From Pseudomonas allokribbensis (GTDB lineage Bacteria; Pseudomonadota; Gammaproteobacteria; Pseudomonadales; Pseudomonadaceae), in assembly GCF_014863605.1 (NCBI RefSeq), contig NZ_CP062252.1:1-64000 (forward strand): 64,000 nucleotides of DNA, read 5' to 3'. This document shows positions 13,346 through 22,483 of this stretch, one piece after another. Below the pieces are notes generated by a model. That model made no database searches. It saw only the letters and a list, made by a program, of their open reading frames with translations, and was not told where the DNA came from. Position 1 is the first letter of the stretch, and each line of letters starts with the position of its first letter. Position numbers and translations under genes: made by a program.

Positions 13346-13903
13346 ATGCCACGCTGCTTTTGGTGCAACGAAGATCCGCTGTACATGGCTTACCACGATC
13401 AGGAGTGGGGCACGCCGCTACGCGATGCGCAGGGATTGTTCGAGTTGCTTTTGCTCGAAGGGTTCCAGGCCGGGCTTTCGTGGATCACCGTGCTGCGTAA
13501 ACGCGAGCGGTATCGCGAGGTGTTGTTCGGCTTCGACGTACAGCGCGTGGCGCAGATGAGCGACGCAGAAATCGATGAATTGATGCTCGATCCGGGGATC
13601 ATCCGCAATCGCCTCAAGCTCAATGCCGCCCGGCGCAATGCCCAGGCGTGGCTGGCGCTGGAGGATCCGGTGGCCTTCCTCTGGTCGTTTGTGGATAACC
13701 GGCCGGTGATCAATCATTTCAAGGATCGCAGCGAAGTCCCGGCGATCACCCCGCAAGCCGTGGCCATGAGCAAAGGCCTGAAAAAGGCTGGTTTCACCTT
13801 CGTCGGTCCGACCATTTGCTATGCGCTGATGCAGGCCTCGGGGATGGTCATGGATCACACTCAGGACTGCGACCGCTACGCGCAGCTGGTCAACGCCGGT
13901 TAG
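13346..13903 (+). CDS. tag: DNA-3-methyladenine glycosylase I
   Basis: It excises 3-methyladenine from alkylated DNA. The ATG at 13346 follows CTGGAG and gives 185 residues beginning [20 protein letters not shown], with the Cys and His residues that form the family's zinc site, the EWG motif, and the C-terminal [16 protein letters not shown] and HTQDC segment. The region upstream in the same frame overlaps glyQ and is not coding. A DnaA box lies inside the gene at 13690. Confidence 0.94.
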   Translation: MPRCFWCNEDPLYMAYHDQEWGTPLRDAQGLFELLLLEGFQAGLSWITVLRKRERYREVLFGFDVQRVAQMSDAEIDELMLDPGIIRNRLKLNAARRNAQAWLALEDPVAFLWSFVDNRPVINHFKDRSEVPAITPQAVAMSKGLKKAGFTFVGPTICYALMQASGMVMDHTQDCDRYAQLVNAG

Positions 13904-13943
13904 AATGGCCGCCTCGCGCACAGCACAAGATCAGGAGTGACCT

Positions 13944-14831
13944 GTGGAAAAGTTTAAAGGCGCCATGCTGGTTGGCGCTCTGCGGCTGTTTGCCCTGCTT
14001 CCGTGGCGGGCCGTGCAGGCCGTGGGTTCGGCGATCGGCTGGATCATGTGGAAAACCCCCAACCGTTCCCGCGATGTGGTGCGGATCAACCTCGCCAAAT
14101 GTTTTCCACAGATGGACCCGGCTGAACGTGAGCGTCTGGTCGGCCAGAGCCTGAAAGACATCGGCAAGTCCCTGACCGAAAGCGCCTGCGCCTGGATCTG
14201 GCCGGCCCAGCGTTCCATTGACCTGGTGCGCGAAGTCGAGGGCCTCGACATCCTCAAGGACGCATTGGCGTCCGGCAAAGGCGTGGTCGGCATCACCAGC
14301 CACCTGGGCAACTGGGAAGTGCTCAACCACTTCTATTGCAGCCAGTGCAAACCGATCATTTTCTATCGTCCGCCGAAGCTCAAGGCTGTGGATGAATTGC
14401 TGCGCAAGCAGCGGGTGCAGTTGGGCAACCGCGTGGCGGCGTCGACCAAGGAAGGCATCCTCAGCGTCATCAAGGAAGTGCGCAAGGGCGGTCAGGTGGG
14501 GATTCCCGCGGACCCGGAGCCAGCTGAATCCGCCGGGATCTTCGTGCCGTTCTTCGCGACCCAGGCCCTGACCAGCAAGTTCGTGCCGAACATGCTCGCC
14601 GGTGGCAAGGCCGTCGGGGTGTTCCTGCATGCCCTGCGTCTGCCGGACGGTTCCGGCTACAAGGTGATTCTGGAAGCAGCGCCGGAAGCGATGTACAGCA
14701 CCGACACCGAAACCTCCTGCGCAGCGATGAGTCAGGTGGTCGAGCGTTATGTGGCGGCTTATCCGAGCCAGTACATGTGGAGCATGAAACGCTTCAAGAA
14801 GCGTCCGCCGGGCGAGGCGCGCTGGTACTGA
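13944..14831 (+). CDS. Lipid A biosynthesis lauroyl-type acyltransferase (HtrB/LpxL family)
   Basis: An inner-membrane late acyltransferase that adds a secondary acyl chain to lipid A precursors. The 295-residue product has an N-terminal hydrophobic anchor (about 7-36) and the catalytic motif HLGNWE (His120, Glu125). The GTG start at 13944 follows AGGAG with 7-nt spacing. The location matches PA0011 (HtrB1-like). The start codon itself is embedded in TGTGGAAAA, the reverse of a TTTTCCACA DnaA-like box. Which lipid A position is acylated cannot be read from sequence. Confidence 0.88.
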   Translation: MEKFKGAMLVGALRLFALLPWRAVQAVGSAIGWIMWKTPNRSRDVVRINLAKCFPQMDPAERERLVGQSLKDIGKSLTESACAWIWPAQRSIDLVREVEGLDILKDALASGKGVVGITSHLGNWEVLNHFYCSQCKPIIFYRPPKLKAVDELLRKQRVQLGNRVAASTKEGILSVIKEVRKGGQVGIPADPEPAESAGIFVPFFATQALTSKFVPNMLAGGKAVGVFLHALRLPDGSGYKVILEAAPEAMYSTDTETSCAAMSQVVERYVAAYPSQYMWSMKRFKKRPPGEARWY

Positions 14832-14846
14832 TCGGCGATGTGCAAT

Positions 14847-14878
14847 TGTGGATAACCTGACAACACGGGTTATCCACA
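14847..14878. repeat. Inverted DnaA-box pair in the intergenic gap
   Basis: TGTGGATAACC and GGTTATCCACA form an 11-bp perfect inverted repeat around a 10-base centre, filling most of the 51-bp gap between two convergent genes. Each arm contains a perfect DnaA box. It could fold as an RNA hairpin, but no U-tract follows on either strand, so a simple terminator explains it poorly. Confidence 0.8.
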
Positions 14879-14882
14879 GCCG

Positions 14883-15197
14883 TCACGGCTTCTGCCGATC
14901 CAGCTTCTTCAGAAACACCGTCATTTCCTTCTCCGCCTGCTTGTCGCCATGGGCCCGGGCCGCTTCCAGCCCCTGCTCCCACGCCTGCCGCGCAGCCGCC
15001 AGATCACCCAGCGCCAGGTGCGCCTTGCCCAACAGTTTCCATGCTGCCGAGTACTTCGGATCGAAGCCGACACAACGCTGCAAATGCTCGGTCGCCTTCG
15101 CGTTCTCCCCCAGATCCAGATAGCCCTTGCCCAGGCCGAAGCGCAGCAATGAGTTATCCACACCCTTGGCGAGCATTTTTTCCAGGGATTCGATCAT
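14883..15197 (-). CDS. Small TPR-repeat protein
   Basis: A 104-residue soluble protein made almost entirely of two or three tetratricopeptide repeats, for example LGENAKATEHLQRCVGFDP and LGDLAAARQAWEQGLEAA. No signal peptide or catalytic motif is seen, so it is probably a protein-interaction module. It lies 20 bp downstream of trkA on the same strand and matches the PA0015 position. A DnaA box at 15154 falls in its 5' part. Confidence 0.8.
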   Translation of the reverse strand: MIESLEKMLAKGVDNSLLRFGLGKGYLDLGENAKATEHLQRCVGFDPKYSAAWKLLGKAHLALGDLAAARQAWEQGLEAARAHGDKQAEKEMTVFLKKLDRQKP

Positions 15198-15217
15198 CGG
15201 TCTCGCCTCTTGGTCGG

Positions 15218-16594
15218 TCAGAAGAAGCTCAATCCCACGTGGAACAGCTTCTCCACGTCGCGAATGTGCTTTTTATCCACAAGGAACAGAATCACATGGT
15301 CGCCTGCGGCAATCACTGTGTCGTCATGGGCGATGATCACTTCTTCATCACGGATGATCGCGCCGATGGTGGTCCCCGGTGGCAGGGCGATGTTTTCGAT
15401 GGCCTTGCCGATGACCTTGCTCGACTTCGAATCACCATGGGCCACCGCTTCGATGGCTTCCGCCGCACCCCGGCGCAAGGAGTGCACGCTGACGATATCG
15501 CCGCGCCGCACGTGGGCCAGCAAGGTGCCGATGGTCGCCAGTTGCGGGCTGATGGCGATGTCGATGTCACCACCCTGGATCAAGTCGACGTAGGCCGGGT
15601 TGTTGATGATCGTCATCACCTTCTTCGCGCCCAGACGCTTGGCCAGCAGCGACGACATGATGTTGGCTTCGTCATCGTTGGTCAGGGCGAGGAAGATGTC
15701 CGCGTCGGCGATGTTCTCTTCCAGCAGCAGGTCGCGATCTGAAGCGCTGCCCTGCAACACCACGGTGCTGTCGAGGGTATCGGAGAGATAACGGCAGCGC
15801 GCCGGGTTCATCTCGATGATCTTCACCTGGTAACGGCTTTCGATGGCCTCGGCCAGCCGCTCACCGATCTGCCCGCCGCCGGCAATGACGATGCGCTTGT
15901 AGGTTTCGTCGAGGCGGCGCATTTCGCTCATCACGGCGCGAATGTTCTCACGGGCGGCGATGAAGAAGACTTCGTCGTCGGCCTCGATCACCGTGTCGCC
16001 CTGAGGAAGAATCGGTCGGTCGCGGCGGAAAATCGCCGCCACTCGCGTTTCCACATTCGGCATGTGCTCGCGCAACTGGCGCAGTTGCTGACCCACCAGC
16101 GGCCCGCCGTAGTAAGCGCGCACCGCGACCAGTTGCGCCTGGCCCTCGGCGAAGTCGATCACCTGCAAGGCGCCGGGGTGCTGGATCAGACGCTTGATGT
16201 AGTTGGTGACCACTTGCTCGGGGCTGATCAGCACGTCGACCGGGATCGCTTCGTTCTGGAACAGTTGTTCCTCGCGGGTCAGGTACGACGCTTCGCGTAC
16301 CCGGGCGATCTTGGTCGGGGTGTGGAACAGGGTGTGGGCAACTTGGCAGGCGACCATGTTGGTTTCGTCGCTGTTGGTCACCGCCACCAGCATGTCGGCG
16401 TCGTCGGCACCGGCCTGACGCAGAATGTTCGGCAACGAGCCACGGCCCTGCACGGTACGGATATCGAGACGGTCGCCGAGGTCGCGCAGACGGTCGCCAT
16501 CGGTGTCGACCACGGTGATGTCGTTGGCTTCGCTGGCCAGATGTTCAGCCAGCGAACCGCCGACCTGCCCTGCACCGAGGATGATGATTTTCAA
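15218..16594 (-). CDS. trkA: Trk system potassium uptake protein TrkA
   Basis: The cytoplasmic NAD-binding regulatory subunit of the Trk K+ channel complex. The 458 residues show the duplicated RCK layout: a first Rossmann motif [14 protein letters not shown] at the N-terminus and a second, [13 protein letters not shown], near residue 237, each followed by a TrkA-C domain. It starts 22 bp after the rsmB stop, so a def/fmt/rsmB/trkA run is plausible. The last codons contain a degenerate parS-like sequence at 15231 and a DnaA box at 15273. Confidence 0.96.
   Translation of the reverse strand: MKIIILGAGQVGGSLAEHLASEANDITVVDTDGDRLRDLGDRLDIRTVQGRGSLPNILRQAGADDADMLVAVTNSDETNMVACQVAHTLFHTPTKIARVREASYLTREEQLFQNEAIPVDVLISPEQVVTNYIKRLIQHPGALQVIDFAEGQAQLVAVRAYYGGPLVGQQLRQLREHMPNVETRVAAIFRRDRPILPQGDTVIEADDEVFFIAARENIRAVMSEMRRLDETYKRIVIAGGGQIGERLAEAIESRYQVKIIEMNPARCRYLSDTLDSTVVLQGSASDRDLLLEENIADADIFLALTNDDEANIMSSLLAKRLGAKKVMTIINNPAYVDLIQGGDIDIAISPQLATIGTLLAHVRRGDIVSVHSLRRGAAEAIEAVAHGDSKSSKVIGKAIENIALPPGTTIGAIIRDEEVIIAHDDTVIAAGDHVILFLVDKKHIRDVEKLFHVGLSFF
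15231..15246. other. Degenerate parS-like sequence
   Basis: AATCCCACGTGGAACA matches the perfect parS at 3733 in 13 of 16 positions, with an intact right half and an intact CCACGTGG core. It lies at the trkA 3' end. Pseudomonas genomes do carry secondary, imperfect parS sites near the origin, so weak ParB binding is possible. Confidence 0.35.
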
Positions 16595-16616
16595 CCCGTC
16601 ACTCCATTGAATCCGT

Positions 16617-17927
16617 TTAGCCGCGCGCGGCAGCGATCTTGATCAGCTTGGCGTAGTAGAACCCGTCATGCCCGCCCTGCTGGGCCAGCAATTGGCGACC
16701 ATGGGGCTGCTTGATCCCGGCCAGCGTGGCCAGATCCAGTTCCCGGGCACCCGGTGTGCGCTCAAGGAATGCACCGATGACTTCGGTGTTCTCGGTCGGC
16801 AAGGTCGAGCAGGTGGCGTAGAGCAGGATGCCGCCCACTTCGAGGGTTTTCCACATGGCGTCGAGCAACTCGCCTTGCAGTTGCGCGAGGGCGGCGATGT
16901 CGTCGGCCTGACGGGTCAGCTTGATGTCCGGATGGCGGCGGATCACCCCGGTGGCCGAGCACGGCGCGTCGAGCAGGATGCGCTGGAACGGTTTGCCGTC
17001 CCACCATACCGCCGTGTCGCGACCGTCGGCGGCGATCAGTTCGGCGTTCAGGCCGAGGCGTTCGAGGTTTTCCTTCACCCGCACGAGACGCTTGGCTTCC
17101 AGGTCCACCGCGACCACGCCGGCCAGCGCCGGTTCGGCTTCGAGGATGTGGCAGGTCTTGCCGCCCGGCGCGCAGCAGGCATCCAGCACTCGCTGACCCG
17201 GCGCGAGGTCGAGCAGGTCGGCGGCCAGTTGCGCGGCTTCGTCCTGCACGCTGATCCAGCCCTCGGCGAAACCCGGCAGGCTGCGCACATCAGCGGCGGC
17301 GTCGAGGATGATGCCGTCGCGGCTGAAGGTGCACGGCTGCGCGGCGATGCCCGCTTCCGTCAGCAAACCGAGGTAGGCGTCACGGCTGTGATGACGACGG
17401 TTGACCCGCAGGATCATCGGCGGATGCGCATTGTTGGCTTCGCAGATGGCTTCCCACTGTTCAGGCCAGAAGGCCTTCAGGGATTTTTGCAGCCAGCGTG
17501 GGTGGGCGGTGCGCACCACCGGATCGCGCTCCAGTTCGGCGAAGATCGCCTCATGTTCGCGTTGGGCGTTGCGCAGGACGGCGTTGAGCAGACCTTTGGC
17601 CCACGGTTTTTTCAGCTTGTCGGCGCAACCGACGGTTTCGCCAATGGCGGCGTGAGCCGGGACGCGGGTGTAGAGCAACTGATAGAGACCGACCAGCAGC
17701 AGCGCCTCGACATCGGCGTCGGCAGCCTTGAACGGCTTCTGCAAAAGTTTTTCCGCCAGCGCCGACAAACGTGGCTGCCAGCGGGCGGTGCCGAACGCCA
17801 AGTCCTGAGTGAAGCCGCGATCGCGATCCTCGACCTTGTCCAGTTGCGTCGGCAGGGAGCTGTTGAGCGAAGCCTTGCCGCTCAGGACAGCGGCGAGTGC
17901 CTTGGCGGCGGCCAGACGCGGGTTCAT
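16617..17927 (-). CDS. rsmB: 16S rRNA (cytosine-967-C5)-methyltransferase RsmB
   Basis: It methylates C967 of 16S rRNA. The 436-residue protein has an N-terminal NusB-like RNA-binding domain (about 1-140) and a C-terminal SAM methyltransferase domain with [10 protein letters not shown] for SAM binding, [15 protein letters not shown], and the catalytic Cys in YATCST. Its start overlaps the fmt stop by four bases (translational coupling). The same order fmt-rsmB-trkA occurs in other gamma-proteobacteria. Confidence 0.96.
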   Translation of the reverse strand: MNPRLAAAKALAAVLSGKASLNSSLPTQLDKVEDRDRGFTQDLAFGTARWQPRLSALAEKLLQKPFKAADADVEALLLVGLYQLLYTRVPAHAAIGETVGCADKLKKPWAKGLLNAVLRNAQREHEAIFAELERDPVVRTAHPRWLQKSLKAFWPEQWEAICEANNAHPPMILRVNRRHHSRDAYLGLLTEAGIAAQPCTFSRDGIILDAAADVRSLPGFAEGWISVQDEAAQLAADLLDLAPGQRVLDACCAPGGKTCHILEAEPALAGVVAVDLEAKRLVRVKENLERLGLNAELIAADGRDTAVWWDGKPFQRILLDAPCSATGVIRRHPDIKLTRQADDIAALAQLQGELLDAMWKTLEVGGILLYATCSTLPTENTEVIGAFLERTPGARELDLATLAGIKQPHGRQLLAQQGGHDGFYYAKLIKIAAARG

Positions 17928-18883
17928 TGCGCGTCCACCGCTGCGCCAAGCACCGTGCCGATGGCGAATTTCTCACGACGGCTGTTGAACAGATCGCTGA
18001 AGTTCAGCGCCTTGCCGCCGGGCAATTGCAGGCGGGTCAGGCACAGCGCCTGTTCGCCACAGGCGACGAGCAGACCGTCCTTGCTGGCACCGAGGATGGT
18101 GCCCGGTGCGCCTTTGCCTTCGGCCAGTGTCGCCGCCAGCACTTTCAGCGCTTCGCCGTTGAGCGTGCTATGGGTGATCGGCCATGGATTGAAGGCGCGG
18201 ACCAGACGTTCCAGCTCGACGGCCGGACGGCTCCAGTCGATGCGCGCCTCGTCCTTGTTCAGTTTGTGCGCGTAGGTGGCGAGTTCATCGTTCTGCACTT
18301 CGCCTTCCAGGGTGCCAGCGGCCAGACCGGCAATCGCTTGCACGACGGCTGGCGGGCCCATCTCGGCGAGGCGGTCGTGGAGGCTGCCGCCGGTGTCTTC
18401 GGCGCTGATCGGGGTGACGACCTTGAGCAGCATCGGTCCGGTGTCCAGGCCCGCTTCCATGCGCATCACGGTCACGCCGCTTTCGGCGTCGCCTGCTTCG
18501 ACGGCGCGCTGGATCGGCGCCGCACCGCGCCAGCGTGGCAGCAGGGAGGCGTGGCTGTTGATGCAGCCCAGGCGCGGAATATCCAGCACCACTTGCGGCA
18601 GGATCAGGCCATAGGCGACCACCACCATCAAGTCCGGCTTCAGCGCTGCGAGCTCGGCCTGAGCGTCAGCGTTGCGCAGGGTCGGCGGCTGCAACACCTG
18701 GATATTGTTTTCCAGGGCGAGCTGTTTGACCGGGCTCGGCATCAGCTTTTGCCCACGACCGGCCGGACGATCCGGTTGGGTGTAGACCGCAACGATCTCG
18801 TAAGGGCTGTCCAGCAGGGCCTTGAGGTGTTCGGCGGCGAATTCCGGGGTGCCGGCAAAAACGATGCGCAGTGGCTCAGTCAT
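17924..18883 (-). CDS. fmt: Methionyl-tRNA formyltransferase
   Basis: It formylates Met on the initiator tRNA using 10-formyltetrahydrofolate. The 319 residues begin [20 protein letters not shown] and include the active-site region [19 protein letters not shown] and the C-terminal OB-like domain. It is paired with def, whose product later removes the formyl group, but a strong hairpin terminator lies between them, so fmt may have its own promoter or depend on read-through. Confidence 0.97.
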   Translation of the reverse strand: MTEPLRIVFAGTPEFAAEHLKALLDSPYEIVAVYTQPDRPAGRGQKLMPSPVKQLALENNIQVLQPPTLRNADAQAELAALKPDLMVVVAYGLILPQVVLDIPRLGCINSHASLLPRWRGAAPIQRAVEAGDAESGVTVMRMEAGLDTGPMLLKVVTPISAEDTGGSLHDRLAEMGPPAVVQAIAGLAAGTLEGEVQNDELATYAHKLNKDEARIDWSRPAVELERLVRAFNPWPITHSTLNGEALKVLAATLAEGKGAPGTILGASKDGLLVACGEQALCLTRLQLPGGKALNFSDLFNSRREKFAIGTVLGAAVDAQ

Positions 18884-18896
18884 GGGGGAGTCTCAT

Positions 18897-18928
18897 AAAA
18901 AGAAAAAGGCTTGCCGCAGCAAGCCTTT
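18897..18928 (-). terminator. Rho-independent terminator after def
   Basis: Read on the - strand: AAAGGCTTGC, a four-base loop, GCAAGCCTTT, then TTCTTTTT. A ten-pair stem plus a T-rich tract, 12 bp after the def stop and just before fmt. It partly uncouples def from the downstream fmt-rsmB-trkA genes. Confidence 0.85.
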
Positions 18929-18939
18929 GGAGAGGGGCA

Positions 18940-19446
18940 TCAAGCGTTCTGGCGGTGCTGCTTTTCCAGTTTCTTCTTGATCCGGTCGCGTTTGAGCGTG
19001 GACAGGTAATCGACGAACAACTTGCCGTTGAGGTGGTCGCATTCGTGCTGGATGCACACGGCGAGCAGGCCTTCGGCGATCAGTTCGTAAGGCTTGCCGT
19101 CACGATCCAGAGCCTTGATCTTGACCTTCTGCGGGCGGTCGACGTTTTCGTAGAAACCCGGCACCGAGAGGCAGCCTTCCTGGTATTGCTCCATTTCGTC
19201 GGTCAGCGATTCGAACTCGGGGTTGATGAACACCCGCGGTTCGGTGCGGTCTTCGGAAAGGTCCATCACGACGATACGTTTGTGCACGTTGACCTGGGTC
19301 GCGGCAAGGCCGATGCCCGGCGCTTCATACATTGTTTCAAACATGTCATCGACCAGCTGACGCACTTCGTCGTCCACTACAGCCACAGGTTTGGCGATAG
19401 TGCGCAGACGCGGGTCCGGAAATTCGAGGATGTTCAAAATGGCCAT
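18940..19446 (-). CDS. def: Peptide deformylase
   Basis: It removes the N-formyl group from nascent proteins with a metal at the active site. The start is ATG at 19446 ([20 protein letters not shown]), giving 168 residues; the longer frame up to 19629 overlaps the divergent gene and is not supported. All three deformylase motifs are present: GIGLAATQ (44-51), EGCLSVP with ligand Cys92, and HECDH with His134, Glu135 and His138. It is divergent from the LysM gene. Confidence 0.97.
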   Translation of the reverse strand: MAILNILEFPDPRLRTIAKPVAVVDDEVRQLVDDMFETMYEAPGIGLAATQVNVHKRIVVMDLSEDRTEPRVFINPEFESLTDEMEQYQEGCLSVPGFYENVDRPQKVKIKALDRDGKPYELIAEGLLAVCIQHECDHLNGKLFVDYLSTLKRDRIKKKLEKQHRQNA

Positions 19447-19616
19447 AAGCTTGATTGCTGCACGTGTGAGGTAAAGTCGGGTCGATGGCCTGGCGGGTCC
19501 GAAGATGCAGGCTACCGTTGTGAAACGTAGCTCCTTGCTTTTAAGCATAGAGCAGGGAGCGAGCCACGGGGGCTCTGGCGTTTCACGCGAACGCACATAA
19601 TAAAGGGATTCACCGC

Positions 19617-20642
19617 ATGAGGAAATCACTACTCGCCCTGCTGTTTCTGGCCTCGGCCGGCGCCGCGCACGGGCAAGTGCAACTCAAGGAAGGTTTTCCA
19701 CAGCAATACACGGTGGTTTCAGGGGATACGCTCTGGGACATCTCCGGTAAATATTTGCGCGAACCCTGGCAGTGGCCGCAGCTGTGGCGGGCCAATCCGC
19801 AGATCGAAAACCCCAACCTGATCTATCCGGGCGACACGCTGACCCTCAGTTACGTCAACGGCCAGCCCCGCCTGACCCTCAATCGCGGGGCGTCGCGCGG
19901 CACCATCAAGCTGTCGCCACGGATCCGCAGCAGCCCGGTGGCCGAAGCGATCCCGAGCATTCCGCTCAAATCCATCAACAGTTTTCTGCTGAGCAACCGC
20001 ATCGTCGACAAGGTCGAGGACTTCGACAAGGCGCCGTACATCGTTGCCGGCGATGCCGAGCGGGTGCTCAGCGGCACCGGTGACCGGATCTTCGCCCGAG
20101 GCCATTTCGATCCGAATCAGCCTGTCTACGGCATCTTCCGCCAGGGCAAGGTCTACACCGATCCGCAGAGCAAGGAGTTCCTGGGGATCAACGCCGACGA
20201 CATCGGCGGCGGTGAGATCATCGCCACCGAAGGCGACGTCGCCACCCTCGCCCTGCAACGCACGACCCAGGAAGTGCGCCTCGGCGACCGTTTGTTCAGC
20301 GGCGAAGAGCGTTCCATCAACTCGACCTTCATGCCCAGCGCTCCCACCACCGACATCAAAGGCCTGATCATCGATGTTCCGCGCGGCGTGACGCAGATCG
20401 GCGCGATGGACGTGGTGACCCTGAACAAGGGCAAACGCGATGGTCTGGCCGAAGGCAACGTGCTGGTGGTGATGAAAACAGGGGAAACCGTGCGTGACCG
20501 GATCACCGGTCAGCCGTTGAAAATCCCCGATGAACGCGCCGGATTGCTGATGGTGTTCCGCACCTACGACAAACTCAGTTACGGCCTTGTACTCAACGCA
20601 TCGCGCTCGCTGGCGGTGCTGGACAAGGTGCGAAATCCTTAG
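19617..20642 (+). CDS. Exported LysM-domain protein
   Basis: A 341-residue secreted protein with a clear signal peptide [20 protein letters not shown] followed by one LysM domain (about 28-78, with [17 protein letters not shown] and [15 protein letters not shown]). The rest is a long uncharacterised region found next to dprA in pseudomonads (PA0020 position). LysM suggests peptidoglycan binding in the periplasm. The enzymatic function, if any, is unknown. The SD-like AAAGGG precedes the ATG at 19617. Confidence 0.85.
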   Translation: MRKSLLALLFLASAGAAHGQVQLKEGFPQQYTVVSGDTLWDISGKYLREPWQWPQLWRANPQIENPNLIYPGDTLTLSYVNGQPRLTLNRGASRGTIKLSPRIRSSPVAEAIPSIPLKSINSFLLSNRIVDKVEDFDKAPYIVAGDAERVLSGTGDRIFARGHFDPNQPVYGIFRQGKVYTDPQSKEFLGINADDIGGGEIIATEGDVATLALQRTTQEVRLGDRLFSGEERSINSTFMPSAPTTDIKGLIIDVPRGVTQIGAMDVVTLNKGKRDGLAEGNVLVVMKTGETVRDRITGQPLKIPDERAGLLMVFRTYDKLSYGLVLNASRSLAVLDKVRNP

Positions 20643-20667
20643 CTGGCTTCACAAGTTACCAACAGAC

Positions 20668-20676
20668 TTATCCACA
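20668..20676 (+). promoter_or_regulatory. Perfect DnaA box upstream of dprA
   Basis: TTATCCACA lies in the 79-bp gap before dprA, 46 bp upstream of its start codon, where the dprA promoter would be expected. It could act as a DnaA-responsive regulatory site, or only as part of the general origin-proximal enrichment. Confidence 0.6.
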
Positions 20677-20721
20677 GCTTGTTCCGAAAGGTTCGGGGCT
20701 TATAACGATCAAGGATGATCC

Positions 20722-21822
20722 ATGATGATGCCTGTCTGTACGCCGGTTTCCCCTGCGGAACTGGAAGCGCGTTTGCGCCTGCACCGTTTGCCGGAAATCG
20801 GCCCGAAACGTTTTGCCCGGTTGCTCGAAGCGTTCGGCTCCGCCTCCAAGGCCATCAGTGCGCCGGCCAGTGCCTGGCGTTCGCTGGGTTTGCCGGTGGC
20901 GAGCGCCGAAGCTCGCCGTTGTCCTGAAGTGCGTGACGGCGCGAGCCGCGCATTGGCCTGGCTAGAGCGCCCGGGCCAGCATTTGCTGATGCTCGACCAG
21001 CCGGACTACCCGGCATTACTGGCGCAGATTGCCGATCCGCCACCGCTGCTGTTCGTTGCCGGTGACCCGCTGATCCTGGAAAAACCTCAGCTGGCGATGG
21101 TCGGCAGTCGCCGCGCCTCACGTCCGGGCATGGACACCGCCACGGCGTTTGCCCGCAGCCTGGCCGGAGCCGGTTTCGTCATCACCAGTGGCCTGGCGTT
21201 GGGCATCGATGCCGCCGTGCATCAAGCCGCGCTCGACGTCGGCGGGCAAACCGTCGGGGTGCTGGGCACTGGCCTGGAAAAATTTTATCCACAGCGCAAT
21301 CGGCGGCTGGCGGACACGATGATTGCCTCTGGCAGTGCGGTGATTTCGGAGTTTCCACTGGACGCCGGGCCGACGGCGAGCAACTTCCCCAGGCGCAACC
21401 GGATCATCAGCGGTTTATCCCTCGGCGTACTGGTGGTCGAGGCCAGTGTGGCCAGCGGTTCGTTGATCACCGCGCGACTGGCGGCGGAACAGGGTCGTGA
21501 GGTCTATGCGATTCCGGGCTCGATCCATCACCCCGGCGCGCGCGGTTGCCATCAACTGATCCGCGATGGCGCGGTGCTGGTGGAAACCATCGAGCACATC
21601 CTCGAGGCCCTGCGTGGCTGGCAGCACTTGTCGGTATCCACGACTACACCGGCTACGGACAATCCGTTGCTGCGCCTGCTGCACGCGGCGCCGCACACCA
21701 GCGAGGGCTTGGCCGACAGCAGTGGCTGGGCGTTGCCAAAAGTACTGGCGGCATTGACCGAACTGGAGATGGAGGGCCGCGCCGTGTGCGAAAACGGCCG
21801 CTGGTTTGCGCGGGTAAGCTAG
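20722..21822 (+). CDS. dprA: DNA-processing protein DprA
   Basis: DprA protects incoming single-stranded DNA and loads RecA during transformation. The 366 residues contain an N-terminal SAM/HhH-like region, the Rossmann-fold DprA core with MVGSRRASRPGMDTA, TSGLALGIDAAVHQ and FPRRNRIISGLS, and a C-terminal winged-helix segment. Three in-frame ATGs start at 20722; the first follows AAGGATGATCC and was chosen. A perfect DnaA box lies inside the gene at 21285 and another just upstream. Confidence 0.95.
   Translation: MMMPVCTPVSPAELEARLRLHRLPEIGPKRFARLLEAFGSASKAISAPASAWRSLGLPVASAEARRCPEVRDGASRALAWLERPGQHLLMLDQPDYPALLAQIADPPPLLFVAGDPLILEKPQLAMVGSRRASRPGMDTATAFARSLAGAGFVITSGLALGIDAAVHQAALDVGGQTVGVLGTGLEKFYPQRNRRLADTMIASGSAVISEFPLDAGPTASNFPRRNRIISGLSLGVLVVEASVASGSLITARLAAEQGREVYAIPGSIHHPGARGCHQLIRDGAVLVETIEHILEALRGWQHLSVSTTTPATDNPLLRLLHAAPHTSEGLADSSGWALPKVLAALTELEMEGRAVCENGRWFARVS
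21285..21293 (+). promoter_or_regulatory. Perfect DnaA box in dprA
   Basis: TTATCCACA within the codons for Phe-Tyr-Pro-Gln. One of the 17 perfect boxes. Confidence 0.55.
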
Positions 21823-21876
21823 GTTTTACATTGAAGATCGGTAAACTGCGCAAAACCTGTTTTCGGAGAGTTTTTC

Positions 21877-22434
21877 ATGGTCAACAGTTGGCGTGTGCAA
21901 CAAGCCGCACGAGAGATTCGCGCCGGGGCGGTGATTGCCTATCCAACCGAAGCCGTCTGGGGGCTGGGGTGCGATCCATGGAATGAAGAAGCGGTGGATC
22001 GCCTGTTGGCGATCAAGAACCGTTCGGTGGACAAGGGGTTGATCCTGGTCGCCGACAACATTCGTCAGTTCGATTTCCTGTTCGAGGATTTCCCCCAGGA
22101 CTGGATCGATCGCATGGCCAGTACCTGGCCGGGGCCGAACACCTGGCTGGTGCCGCATCAGAACCTGTTGCCGGAGTGGGTGACCGGGGTGCATGACACC
22201 GTGGCTTTGCGGGTCAGCGATCATCCTCAAGTGCGGGACTTGTGCTCGCTGGTCGGACCGTTGATCTCGACCTCGGCCAATCCGCAAGGACGGCCGGCGG
22301 CGAAGAGTCGCTTGCGGGTCGAGCAGTATTTCCGTGGTCAGGTCGATCTGGTGCTGGGCGGAATGCTCGGTGGGCGCAAGAACCCGAGCCTGATTCGCGA
22401 TCTGGCGACCGGCAAGGTTGTGCGCCCGTCCTGA
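21877..22434 (+). CDS. tsaC: Threonylcarbamoyl-AMP synthase TsaC
   Basis: It makes threonylcarbamoyl-AMP from Thr, bicarbonate and ATP for the t6A37 modification of tRNAs. The 185-residue single-domain YrdC-type protein has [15 protein letters not shown], the RNA/ATP-binding [15 protein letters not shown], and the C-terminal [14 protein letters not shown]. The start ATG at 21877 follows CGGAGAG. It is 54 bp after dprA and probably cotranscribed. It converges on qor across a hairpin. Confidence 0.96.
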   Translation: MVNSWRVQQAAREIRAGAVIAYPTEAVWGLGCDPWNEEAVDRLLAIKNRSVDKGLILVADNIRQFDFLFEDFPQDWIDRMASTWPGPNTWLVPHQNLLPEWVTGVHDTVALRVSDHPQVRDLCSLVGPLISTSANPQGRPAAKSRLRVEQYFRGQVDLVLGGMLGGRKNPSLIRDLATGKVVRPS

Positions 22435-22447
22435 GATCCGAAGAGCC

Positions 22448-22477
22448 TGGTGGCGGGGAGCTTGCTCCCCGCCACCA
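22448..22477. repeat. Large perfect hairpin, REP-like, between tsaC and qor
   Basis: TGGTGGCGGGGAG and CTCCCCGCCACCA form a 13-bp perfect inverted repeat around CTTG. ATCGGTTTTA follows on the + strand, so it can terminate tsaC. The composition resembles the GGGAGCTTGCTCCC core of REP elements dispersed in P. fluorescens-group genomes, so it may be a REP singleton that serves as terminator. Confidence 0.65.
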
Positions 22478-22483
22478 TCGGTT

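Larger units (their letters stand above)
13690..15281. other. DnaA-box cluster A
   Basis: Five perfect boxes lie within 1.6 kb: TGTGGATAA at 13690-13698 and 14847-14855, and TTATCCACA at 14870-14878, 15154-15162 and 15273-15281. Three copies of the related TTTTCCACA are at 13943-13951 (reverse), 14047-14055 (reverse) and 14102-14110. The cluster crosses tag, the acyltransferase gene, the gap behind it, the TPR gene and the end of trkA. Such density resembles the DnaA-titration locus datA or reactivation loci of E. coli in character. The function is inference. Confidence 0.5.

Noticed and set aside
19460..19629. Extension of def to an upstream start
   Set aside because: The extra 61 residues overlap the divergent LysM gene's regulatory region and lack deformylase similarity.
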